Origin: Blastomussa wellsi
Lineage: Eukaryota > Cnidaria > Anthozoa > Scleractinia > Plerogyridae
Assembly (NCBI GenBank): GCA_947652115.1
Contig: OX393566.1
Coordinates: 26,487,927-26,551,926 of the forward strand
Length of the DNA stretch: 64,000 nucleotides
Direction: 5' to 3'
In this document: one piece after another, positions 17,401 through 27,152 of the stretch
Layout of the letters: every line of letters starts with the position of its first letter
Numbering within the stretch: the stretch's first letter is position 1
Made by a program: the position numbers and the translations under genes
Notes under the pieces: generated by a model
What the model was told of the DNA's origin: nothing
Databases searched by the model: none
The model's input: the letters and a program-made list of their open reading frames with translations, nothing else

Positions 17401-20400
17401 GGATACAGCCATTACCCGAAAAAGCCTGTTGTTTGTCCCCTAAATGCCCTTGTTGAATGCTACATGATGGAGTTGAATATCAACGAAGCATTTCGTTCAC
17501 ATGTTTTGCAAAAACCCATTTCTGACATCTCTTCACATGCCAGTGCATGTGCAGTGCAGAGAGTTAAAAATAATTAGATTAAAGTGATGGAGTTGAATCA
17601 ACAAAGCATTTCATGCATGCGTTTTTCGAAAACCCGTTTCTGACATCTCGTCACGTGCCAGTGCATGTGATCACAGTTGGAGATGTTCACTTTGATTGGT
17701 TAAAAATAATTAGATTAAAGTGATCAAAGTTCACTGGGAACAGTAAATCATTGTGCTCCAGACCAGAGGTTTTTCACGTGGTGGTGGCCTTTGAAGGAAA
17801 GTTTCCCCTGTGCTGCGATGTCAGGAGAAAAACAAAATTCTTCCAGGAATTTGAAGATTTTAGCAGGAATCAGGAGACTCATGAATTTATGTACCATAGT
17901 TAAAATTTTGGAAGGGGTGAGATTTTTTGAGAACCTTTCCAAAACATTTGGACAATATTCCAATTTTGGGGACAAGTTTCATTTACACACACTATTGCTT
18001 AGACAGCATTTATTAGAGCTTGTCACCGTTTTCAGAGGTGTTGGAACGAGACATCACTTGATTGATGGATGCCACATTGATGGATAACTTCAGTTATTAG
18101 CAAAGAGCTGACATTGCCTCTTACCTCTAAGCCTGAGGTTAAAACGTACTCTCTTATAGATTTTCCATCCAAACTCCATATTTAGTTTGTATGAGAGGTA
18201 TGTGAAGACAATGTTAAGAATCAAAAGGGTGGTCGCCTGCAAAATCAGTTATGTTCTGGTTATCAGTCAAATAATCATTTAAACAACACATTGCAAATTG
18301 CACAAGCAAGAGAAAAAGAAAACAGTTTCCCTATCATTACTTTAGAAATATACTGTAGATAGATATTATCTCTCTCGATCCTAATAAAAGGCTTGTAAAT
18401 CTGCCACACTTTTTTTCCGCAAACTCACATTGGCTATTACAATCTTTGGTAAAGCATCATTTTCACTTGTTCTCAATCCATTGTAAGTCTTGAATTTAAC
18501 ATGATAAACTGAAAAAAACAAATGCCAGAGCAAGATCATCCTTCAGTATCATCCTATACCATATAATTTTCTCACATGTACAAAAAAAAGGAAAACATTA
18601 CTCACGTTGAATGAAACTGTATGTAAGAAATGCAAAGTTCTGTAAATCAAACGCTATTATTTCCATAAAGTTCTGTCTTTTAACCTGTTGAGGAAAATTG
18701 ATAATTAAAAGATAATAGAACTTAATATACTACATTAACACAAAATAACTTTCAATATCATAGCAAATAACCAATTGAAAATAATGCAGTTTTAATAAAT
18801 TTTACTTACAGCAAATAAACACAGAAAACAAGTGTAAACAACAGCACCCATATAGATGGCCATGTAAATCCTGCGCCCTGGTCCCATACCAGGATGCTAT
18901 GGAATCAAACAATAATACCACATGTGTAAGAGATGAGATAACAATTGCTATCAGAGTAATATGACTTGTGTGGATTTAAAGAAGCAATGTCGTCATGATA
19001 ATATTATTTGTTTGCCATTTTTTTCTCATATACAAATTCACCTTCAAACTGGTAGAAACCTCATTTGAAATATTACTTTTTTAGCGTAGAAAAACTCCAA
19101 TGATTGAGGAAATATTAAACATAAATAAGAATGGCTATGTTTCTAAGCGATTTTGTTCGTCAGAGCCAAGAAAGTATTACTAAACACCATCTTAATTCGG
19201 ATCAACTAACCAGGTCTTAGACAAAACTAGTTTTGAAAATCGCGCATGTAAATAAGTGTGTAGAAAGTAAATGCAAATTAGGTTTTTCCAAATTAAGAGA
19301 ATGGTTATGACTGCAGAAAATTAAGACAGATTATGACCAATGAACTAAAAAATGGCGACAGGATGTCCAATCAGTGACATAGCTCCTTTAAACCAGGAAG
19401 CTCAAGCCTGCTATCATTACCACAGACTGACCATGACTTATAACAGAGCACCCACCTCTGTATTATTGTAGGCACTGAAGTCTCCAAGAGCAATCATTGA
19501 ACTTTGAAACACTACAATAGCAATGACTAAAGGAAAGAGTGAAATTAAGTAAAATTTTTAAAATTCAACTAACTAAAGATAAGTATGTTCCACATGGAAA
19601 CCACCTTTTCTAAAGAGGGTCTTTGACACTCTTTGGTGTATGTGCACTGATTTTATTTCTGATGGTGGACCACTATTCAAAGTTTTTTTTTCTGTGAAAA
19701 AAATCCTTTTTAATTCTATAAACCTTGTGAGGCTTGAAAAAGAACTTAACTCTTTAGTCATTAAAAAAGAACTTTAGAACTCTTAAGTCATTGACTCGAC
19801 TTATGATTTTTATTGCTTACAAAACTTTCAGTGTCCATTAAGACATACATGTACATTATTGGACATGATGTCTCTGACATATAATTTCCATGATTATATT
19901 TTTGTCATACAGTAATTGTAGAATTTTGTAACTTTCAGACTTGCAGAGTGAGTGAGTGAAAATTTATTTAAACTTGGAACCATCAATATACAAATTGGTT
20001 TTCATGAAAGCTGAGTATGGTTTAAAAGAATATTAAAAGTGGGACAATGCTATCAACAAGGAGATAGTAAAATATCAAAGCTAAGATCTTCCATTCCTCT
20101 TTTAAAGGCTGCAAGAAAATTAGCTAACTTTATGGAGTTAGACAAGGAGTTCCACAATTTAGGACCTGGTTAAATCTTTAACTCTTTACCCCCAAGAGTG
20201 CCAATTGGCACTCTGGAGTTTTTGCACCGAGATCCCAAGAGTGCTTTTGGTTGCTATGTTTAGACCAATAAAATCCTTTCTTATAGTTAGCCATTCATTG
20301 TTAAGGGTTTTTGACCAATCAGAAAGAGGCTAAGAATGAAATGGTTAAAAGGGTTAAAAATTCAACAATTTATTTTTAACCAGTAAAATGTCAAAATATA

Positions 20401-21942
20401 ACTTACAACATTTATAATTTAGAAAGCACCTGCACTGCCAAATAACTCAAGATAATATGACATAACTCACTGATATATTCAAGCAAATATACAGACAATA
20501 TAAAATAGTACTAAAAGTGTTAGTCTTCTACAATTATATTTAACTGTGGGCAAAGCCAATATGGATTTTTTTCTTATTATCAATAATTGCATGTCAACAA
20601 AACAAAATTGTGACAATGACTTCTGAAAAGCTTGTGAAAATATAACCACTTTTCATACATACCCTGTGAACACCTGTCCTAGCTACCCAACAAAAAATTC
20701 AAATTACTTGCAACTCCAGTCATCACAAAAAAGTAATATCAAGTAAAATTTAACACATATTTTACAAATTCAAGGCTATTTACCCTGATTAAAGAATTCA
20801 ACAAATTTCAAAGCAATACAGCTTGATCTTAATATGGATGAATTATATTTATGTCATGCCAGTCCAATATATACTGAAACCTTTTTACATATAAATGAAA
20901 ACATCTGCATTTTCATAACAAAAAATTGTAACAATTGCTAAGTTCAAAATAATTATCTTTTGTTATGATGATTCTTTCTCACTCCAAGAAATTTAAAACT
21001 AGACATCATAAAATTTGCAATTGAACAATACATATGAACTGGACCACAGTGAATATAAGCCTGCCAAAAAACTATTAGATAGTTCTGCCTTACATGTAAT
21101 AGCTCACCTGTTCTGACAAAATCAATAACACTCTTGTATCTTTATTGAATACACGCTCATTTAAATTTTAAAAATAAGGAATTAAAAAATATGTTTACCT
21201 CTAAAACGGACTCTTTTAGGGTAAGCTCATATTTATACCAAATAATTTTATGCGGTTTTATGTCGCCTGACTTATATTTGTAGGCATTAAATAAATTAAG
21301 CTTCTTTACAAAACGAATATCATTTGGTAAATAGCTGAAGCTATATCACTTCGCTTTAGCACGAAGCTCATGCAAACTCTTCAGATTGCAATCAGATTCT
21401 CGTATTTTGTAAAGTTCTCATAAACTGTACGCTATTTGTTCAGTGGAATCACACTGATTACGTTCTTGGAGTTTGTGGGGCAGACCGGCAGAGCAGCAAA
21501 GGGGAAGGTCGAAGAGGAAATTATAATTATATATATCAAGTGGTTGAAAGGAAACTTGCATCATAATTAATGCCTTTTGAGATTCAACCGAGCCAATGAA
21601 TTGAAGTTAACTTAACTTTCTAAGCTTATATCAATAAACCAAACTTTGTTTACTGAAGAAAAAATTTATAAAATACATCACTGGCGGGAAATCAGCTCTT
21701 AAGTAAACAGACTATCCTTTTGTTCTGGAATCAGAAAAACGGAAAACCTGAAGTCTTCTTCATGGACACAAGCGATTGAACATTTTAAACCATTTAGCTT
21801 ATTAATCATCAAACCAGACGTATAAATCTATAATGCAAACTTTACCTTGAAAAATGTCGCAACCAAAGAATATCTTCGATACTTTGGACAGCCCAGTCTG
21901 ACTCTGCTCTGCCGGTCGACGAACGTTTATCATTCGTTCCAT
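14489..21942 (-). CDS. Unnamed seven-helix membrane protein, 582 aa, 12 exons
   Basis: Exons: 21942-21846, 19526-19456, 18896-18810, 18684-18606, 18508-18429, 18236-18125, 16918-16860, 16752-16633, 16416-16331, 15979-15888, 15769-15683, 15267-14489. All junctions are GT/AG and in phase; total 583 codons. I do not recognise the family. About 320 residues carry seven to eight hydrophobic helices (for example IYMAIYMGAVVYTCFLCLFA, ATTLLILNIVFTYLSY, LYFLSLSFIPLTLIYAGLGYY, VLMIVFLTWTLAGIGYFLY, VMNLVVVMTIFFVAL). An amphipathic block EFGWKIYKRVRFNLRLR lies between helices. From memory the EFGWKIYKR-to-LLKMEILYW stretch resembles uncharacterised fungal seven-helix proteins (weak). A loop before the last helix holds a C-x2-C pair (RTCNGCAEFEV). 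A Ser/Thr-rich cytoplasmic tail of about 260 residues (SYSLPNLLSDSSPRP) is encoded by the last exon. A GPCR-like topology is possible; no rhodopsin DRY or NPxxY motif is seen. Confidence 0.85.
16962..16988 (-). other. Possible 27-nt cassette exon in the seven-helix gene
   Basis: The stretch is preceded by a good acceptor (TTTGTCTTTCCAG) and followed by a consensus donor (GTAAGT). It lies between exons 6 and 7, which join in frame without it. Including it would create TGA at its downstream junction. Confidence 0.3.
17465..17720 (+). repeat. Two-copy tandem duplication in an intron
   Basis: Unit 1 (17465-17585) and unit 2 (17586-17720) both run from TGATGGAGTTGAAT through CATTTCTGACATCTC or CGTTTCTGACATCTC to AAAAATAATTAGATTAAAG. 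Unit 2 has a small insertion (ATCACAGTTGGAGATGTTC). No coding signal; it lies in the intron between exons 6 and 7 of the seven-helix gene. Confidence 0.75.
20167..20360. repeat. TTAA-rich inverted-repeat (MITE-like) sequence
   Basis: Begins CTGGTTAAATCTTTAACTC and ends ATGGTTAAAAGGGTTAAAA, with CCAAGAGTGCCAATTGGCAC and CCCAAGAGTGC repeated inside. The ends are only loosely inverted. It lies in intron 1 of the seven-helix gene. Confidence 0.4.
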
Positions 21943-23145
21943 TCCAAAGACTTCTGCTTTACATCAAAATGCCATCAATCAGCAAGTTTTTGAGAGTCGT
22001 AAAAGAGCAGTTTATCACGCCGTGATGGCTTTTCACGGATTGTGAAATCGTCGGAGCATAGAATGCAATCCTCCGTAACTCAGATGCGCCATGAACCATC
22101 TCCAAGATTACAACAGCCTATGAATGCCAACAACAACAACAACACATCTAACTTACGGCTTGTTACTGCTAACTTGATTTTTCTGCTCACAAACCAAATC
22201 AGTGAGCCTGACCCTTGCAGTCATTCCAATAGGGAACTGACCAGGTTCTGACAATAAAAAGTGTCTTATCACCCAGAAGTCTTCGCGAGTGATTTCCTCT
22301 TTACGTTACCGCATCCCAAGTCTCCTTCGCAAGTCGCCCGAAATTGAAATCGCCCGGAACCAATTCGCCCGAAGTCAGGGACACTTCGCCCGAAGAAAAG
22401 TCAACTCGCCCGATCCATTTCGCCCGAAGTGATGGCTAATTCGCCCGATGTCATAATAAGCAAAAACGTATTAAATCAATACGCGATACCTACCTTTTTA
22501 AAAGAATAAATAATGAATAAATAAATATGACCTGTTGTCTCCGCCATCTTGAATACAGTAGTAGTACCCAGACTTGCACATATCCCATCTGAAACCCTCA
22601 GAAAAACCCGCTTTCAATCACTCATTAAACACTTTTCAGATAAAACTTGACTTTATTTCAATAGAATGACTTAAGGCTACAAGTTCACAGTTTCCACGAT
22701 CGAATTGAGAATATTAACCTTGCGTCTTAGGTGGGAATCAAGAGTTAGCGTTCGAGTTATCCTTATACAGATTGATACAAATTTCTTTCAAAGTTTGACA
22801 CGTTTGACTTACAAGTTTGACTTACTAGGTCCTACGTGCAATTGTTGATGTACTACCGCATCCACCATCACTGAAAAAAGTTGTCTTGGACTTTGAAAGC
22901 GCGATGTGGTCGGCGGTAAAGTCAGTCTTGCCAGACGCAGAAATCATGGGCTGTGCTTTCCACTGGACACAGGCGGTGTGGAGAAAGGTAAATATTGATT
23001 TAATTTCAATATTAAATTCTGGTAATGTAGAAACAGGGTCATAGAGGTATGATTAAACTAAAGGATTTCTCTCCACAGCACATGCAAAAGGTTGCGACAT
23101 TTTGGTTTCTTGCTAAGTTGAGAATTTGTTTCGTTGTTAGGTTCA

Positions 23146-23698
23146 AGAGTTGGGGGGTGTATGTAAAACGCGGAACCTGCCGGAACCACCCGGAACCACC
23201 CGGAACCCACCCGGAACCACCCGGAACCACCCGGAACCTGCCGGAACCCACCCGGAACCCACCCGGAACCTGCCGGAACCTGCCGGAACCCACCCGGAAC
23301 CTCACAAAAAAATATAGAAAAATAAGAAGAAGAAGAAGAAGAAGAGGAGGAGGTGGAAGAAGAAGAAAGTAGAAAATAGAAAAATTAAATAAGGAAATGA
23401 TAGAAAATAAAAGATAATGAAAAAAAAAAGCAAAAAATCAATNNNNNNNNNNNNNNNNNNNNNNNNNNNNNNNNNNNNNNNNNNNNNNNNNNNNNNNNNN
23501 NNNNNNNNNNNNNNNNNNNNNNNNNNNNNNNNNNNNNNNNNNNNNNNNNNNNNNNNNNNNNNNNNNNNNNNNNNNNNNNNNNNNNNNNNNNNNNNNNNNN
23601 NNNNNNNNNNNNNNNNNNNNNNNNNNNNNNNNNNNNNNNNNNGGGTGGTTCCGGGTGGTTCCGGCAGGTTCCGCGTTTTACATACACCCAGAGTTGGG
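23146..23698. mobile_element. Foldback element inserted in the MULE transposase, with 9-bp duplication
   Basis: AGAGTTGGG occurs at 23146-23154 and 23690-23698. Between them the element starts GGGTGTATGTAAAACGCGGA (23155) and ends with its exact mirror (to 23689). The arms continue as a minisatellite of 11-12 bp units (CCGGAACCACC, CCGGAACCCACC, CCGGAACCTGCC) at 23171-23303. The inner part is AAGAAG-rich, then a gap of 200 N. No coding sequence is seen. Confidence 0.85.
23443..23642. other. Assembly gap, 200 N
   Basis: Exactly 200 N, probably a fixed placeholder length, located in the loop of an inverted minisatellite that would be hard to assemble. True length unknown. Confidence 0.98.
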
Positions 23699-24486
23699 CC
23701 TCGCCGCTGCCTACGACCGCAATGAGGGATCCTACCGCCTGATTAAGAACCTGCTGGCGTTGCCGTTTCTTCCAGAAGGAGAGATCTCACCGGCTTTCGC
23801 GAGGTTGCGGAACAGGGTAGCCAACGATCAGATGGAAGAGCTCATCGCCTACATCGACAGACAATGGGTGAGCAGCACAATATTCCCGCCGAGCGACTGG
23901 AGCGTTTACGGACAGTCGGTGCGAACGAACAATGACTTAGAGGGGTGGCACCACGGCCTTAACAGACGCGCTGGAGGACGGGTTCACATACCATTCTACT
24001 TGCTGGTGAAACATTTACACCGAGAGGCAACCCTGGCAGCCCTACAGGTACGACTTGTATCAGAACGAAAACTGAAGAGAATACAACGCAAAGCCTACCG
24101 CCGTCGCCAAGCGAAAATTTTTGAGTTATGGGAAGAGTATGCTTCCAGCCAAAAATCTGGTTTCCAACTCCTCCAGGCGTGCAGCCATTTAAATGGACCT
24201 GTAAGATCATCTTAGGTTAGTTAATATCGTTACAGTTTTTATCCATTACATATTGATCAAAGCTCGCTATAGTTTTTCTAAGTCTAAAGCTCGAAATAAA
24301 CCATTAAAGCGGCGACAAAGTTCGTCTTGTACTCCTTCTCAACGAATCAATTTTATATCGGGCGAATAAACCTTGACTTCGGGCGAATTGGATCGGGCGA
24401 GTTGACTTTTCTTCGGGCGAAGTGTCCCTGACTTCGGGCGAATTGGTTCCGGGCGATTTTAACTTCGGGCGAGTTGACCGCAATTC

Positions 24487-24548
24487 GCCGTTATTAGGGT
24501 CGTCACGCAATGCTCCTCCCCACTTTGCGTGATAACCCTAATAACGGC
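24487..24548. repeat. Near-perfect hairpin at the right end of the MULE
   Basis: GCCGTTATTAGGGTCGTCAC... is mirrored by ...GATAACCCTAATAACGGC around a short CTCCTCCCCAC loop. It is absent from the left end, so the right terminus carries an extra palindromic block just inside the 12-bp terminal repeat. Confidence 0.8.
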
Positions 24549-26633
24549 TGCGAAGGAGACTACCGCATCCCTTGCATGCAGACTTTCCTGAACATGAATG
24601 CGGGGAACAATGCTTTATGCAGGTTCATAATTAATGCATGCAAAGCTTTTAGTCAACCTAAACAAGGTATGGTCAGGCAGACTGCTTGGTAATCAGACAT
24701 TTTAATTTGTTGACCGATTTTGACTTGCCCTGCAAGCAGAGTCTCTTTGATCTTGTTAGAAAAGTCGGAAGATCAGAGGGACTCTGCTCGCAGGGTAATT
24801 TTTTACCTTGTCCTTGATTACAAACAGAGTCCTTGTTTTAAATGTTTGTTGCAAATCACATCATTGGCTGTTTCAACTTCATGCAGCTTTTTAATGCAAC
24901 TTCTGACAACATGTCTTGTGTAATATCCATTGCGTATAAGTCAACACCTTCGAGTTTATAATAATCACAAGCACAACATAACCAAACTTAATTTATCAAA
25001 TATTTTTCACTGTCTAAAATCCTTCACAATCTTCACATGGCAATCTTTAAATTTTAAGGTTTATTTATATAAGTCTGCTGGATTACTATTATTGTTATTA
25101 TTATTATTAACCGATGACAATGTCTCGTAAAAATCTAAATAATAGCAACCATCTGGGTAACTCAGATTTTTTAGGCAGCAAGAGAAAGGTAAGGCAAGGA
25201 GACTTGGGAAAATGTTTTGGGAAAATGGCTCACCAACAACCCCCCCCCCCCCCCTTCCCCCTAGCAAAAAATTGCCTAATTATTTCTTATGCCAAAAAAT
25301 TTCATCAGACATCTTACCAAATTTCATGAAGAAATCCAGAGCTAGGATATTTAAACCAATTTCACAGCTCCTAAATTAGTCTGGTTTGCTTCTAGAGTTA
25401 AAATGCTTTTCAGTTAAAATATTACCATGCTATGAGATTTTTTTGGTAACTTTATTTTTGCCATTATTGCTCGAATGCTCTGCGGAAATCATCTTAATTT
25501 TCCTTACTAATTCCAAATAGATTTCTTTGAACATTATTTTTGAGAAACTACTTTGTTATCACCACCTGACTGATTTGCAATGCATTAATTTTAAATGTAA
25601 GAAGAAACCAGACAGGAATCTTGATAATTCGAACAGACACATAATTAGATATTCAGCTGACTACATGCATGTTGTCTCATGCAGACATTAATCTCCACTG
25701 AATGCCATCAACAGTCTGCAAAAAAAAAGTCCTTGAGTTTCAAAACAAGTATATGGCCACGCTTCTTCTAAGGATTGTGTTGGGCTGAAATCCAGTGGAA
25801 AAGAGTCTGAAAATTAAGAAAAATATTAAAAATTATTAATTCAAGATCTGAAACAAATAAAAAGCCTTCAAGACCCTTCATATATATATGAAACACGAAA
25901 CTACTATAACCTGATGCTTGAAGGTGTACATTGCACAATTAAATCCCTTTGAACACATGCTTGTCTAAAAGGGAAAGATTCATACAAAATAACCTATTAG
26001 CCTTTGCGGCCTTGTAGTGTATATTGTAAGAAAACTAACAATAAATCAAGACAAGAGTAAGTAATTCAGCATGATATAATTTTCAAGAAAAGTGGTTATC
26101 CTCATTGGGTAGCATCCTCCGAAAAAAAAACTGGCTATGGGCCTGAAACAAAACGTATTGTGGAAAGCAAAATCTACCTTCCACCCTTTGCAACGTCAAG
26201 ATGATTTAGCTAGTATGATTACGATTCATGGCAAGCAATAGCAAAATAACAAAAACAGCAGCGAACTACAAGTATATAAACTAAGAAAAATTAAGTTTTA
26301 AAAATGAAGGATATACCAGATAATCAATGTTTTTTTCTCCAGTAGTGTATTTCAGGAACCCCATCTCCCCCACTATAATTTTGGCAAAAATTTTAAGGCA
26401 CAAAGGGCCAAAAAAATCCCACCACCACAGGGAAGAAGTCTCAACTCGCAACTGAATATATTGCTGTTAAGTTTCTTTCTTCCATGTTAATTAAGATAAT
26501 TATAATTTGAATTATAATTAGAATCCAGTTTGTCAAGATCATTTCACAGTTAATAATTGATCTATATTTTCTAACTTTGTGCCTATGGAAACGACATGCT
26601 CTTATCTTCCATTAAGTATCGGGTAATAAAATT

Positions 26634-27152
26634 CTGATTCCTTTTTCTAAAATTATTAGAAAATTACTCTGGAATCGCAGAGGCCAAGGGTTTGAATCCC
26701 GTTGAAGCTCTGATGGTTTTTAAAGAATTATTACAAAATCGCTCCAGTATCGCAGAGGTCACAGGTTTGAAGCCCCTTGAAACTCTGATAGGTTTTAAAG
26801 AATTATTACAAAATCGCTCCGGTATCGCAGATGCCTTTTTCTAAAATTATTAGAAAACTGCTCGCGAATCGCGGAGGCCACGGGTTTGAATCCCGTTGAA
26901 ACTCTGGTGCCTTTTTCTAAAATTATTAGAAAACTGCTCTGGAATCACATAGGCCACGGGTTTGAATCCCGTAGAAACTCTGATTCCTTTTTCTAAAATT
27001 ATTAGAAAAATGCTCTGGAATCGTGGAGGCCACGGGTTTGAAGCCCGTTGAAACTCTCAACTGATAATTTTTCAAAAATTATAACAAAATCGCCCCGGTA
27101 TCGCGGAGGCCACGGGTTTGAATCCCGTTTAAACTGTGATGCCTTTTTCTTA
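26634..27152 (+). repeat. Tandem array of about 75-bp units resembling half a tRNA
   Basis: Six full units and one truncated unit (26821-26832), 74-80 bp apart. Each unit has a T-arm-like hairpin, for example ACGGG-TTTGAAT-CCCGT (5-bp stem, 7-nt loop, close to a B box). Before it is a 5-bp stem with a 6-nt loop (CTCTG-GAATCG-CAGAG in unit 1; GGTATCGCGGAG variants elsewhere), placed like an anticodon arm. Between units most have TTTTTCTAAAATTATTAGAAAA, a third hairpin; the others have AAAGAATTATTACAAAATCG. No acceptor stem or D arm is visible, so these are not tRNA genes. Confidence 0.75.

Larger units (their letters stand above)
22856..24215 (+). pseudogene. MULE transposase remnant, interrupted
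   Basis: Exon part 1 (about 22856-22987) encodes KKVVLDFESAMW...GCAFHWTQAVWRK. LDFE matches the second catalytic Asp and GCAFH-x-x-QA the conserved Cys/His block of the MULE transposase domain. A GTAAAT donor at 22988 and an acceptor before 23141 suggest one intron. The frame resumes with VQELG (23141-23154) and continues at 23699 as LAAAYDRNEGSY...LLALPFLP, ending at TAG 24215. The first catalytic Asp region and everything before it are missing, and a foldback element splits the second exon, so no functional transposase can be made. Confidence 0.82.
22307..24571 (+). mobile_element. Mutator-like (MULE) DNA transposon with 11-bp target duplication
   Basis: Flanking duplications TACCGCATCCC lie at 22307-22317 and 24561-24571. 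The ends carry the inverted repeat GTCTCCTTCGCA (22320 onward; mirrored at 24549-24560). Longer subterminal inverted regions are made of repeated TTCGCCCGA / TCGGGCGAA blocks (22331-22455 and 24358-24478). Inside is a remnant MULE-type transposase on the plus strand. An 8-11 bp duplication is typical of Mutator elements. The copy is defective because the transposase lacks its N-terminal part and is split by another insertion. Confidence 0.82.

Noticed and set aside
22042..22251. Open frame just upstream of the seven-helix gene
   Set aside because: Contains an Asn run from a CAA microsatellite (CAACAACAACAA) and no recognisable domain.
23385..23725. Open frames crossing the N gap
   Set aside because: They exist only because N is translated as unknown; real sequence is a foldback arm and MULE remnant.
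26634..27152. A cluster of tRNA genes
   Set aside because: Only T-arm and anticodon-arm-like parts are present; acceptor and D arms are missing in every unit.
26634..27152. A CRISPR-like array
   Set aside because: Units are contiguous near-identical tandem repeats, not repeats separated by unique spacers, and the genome is eukaryotic.
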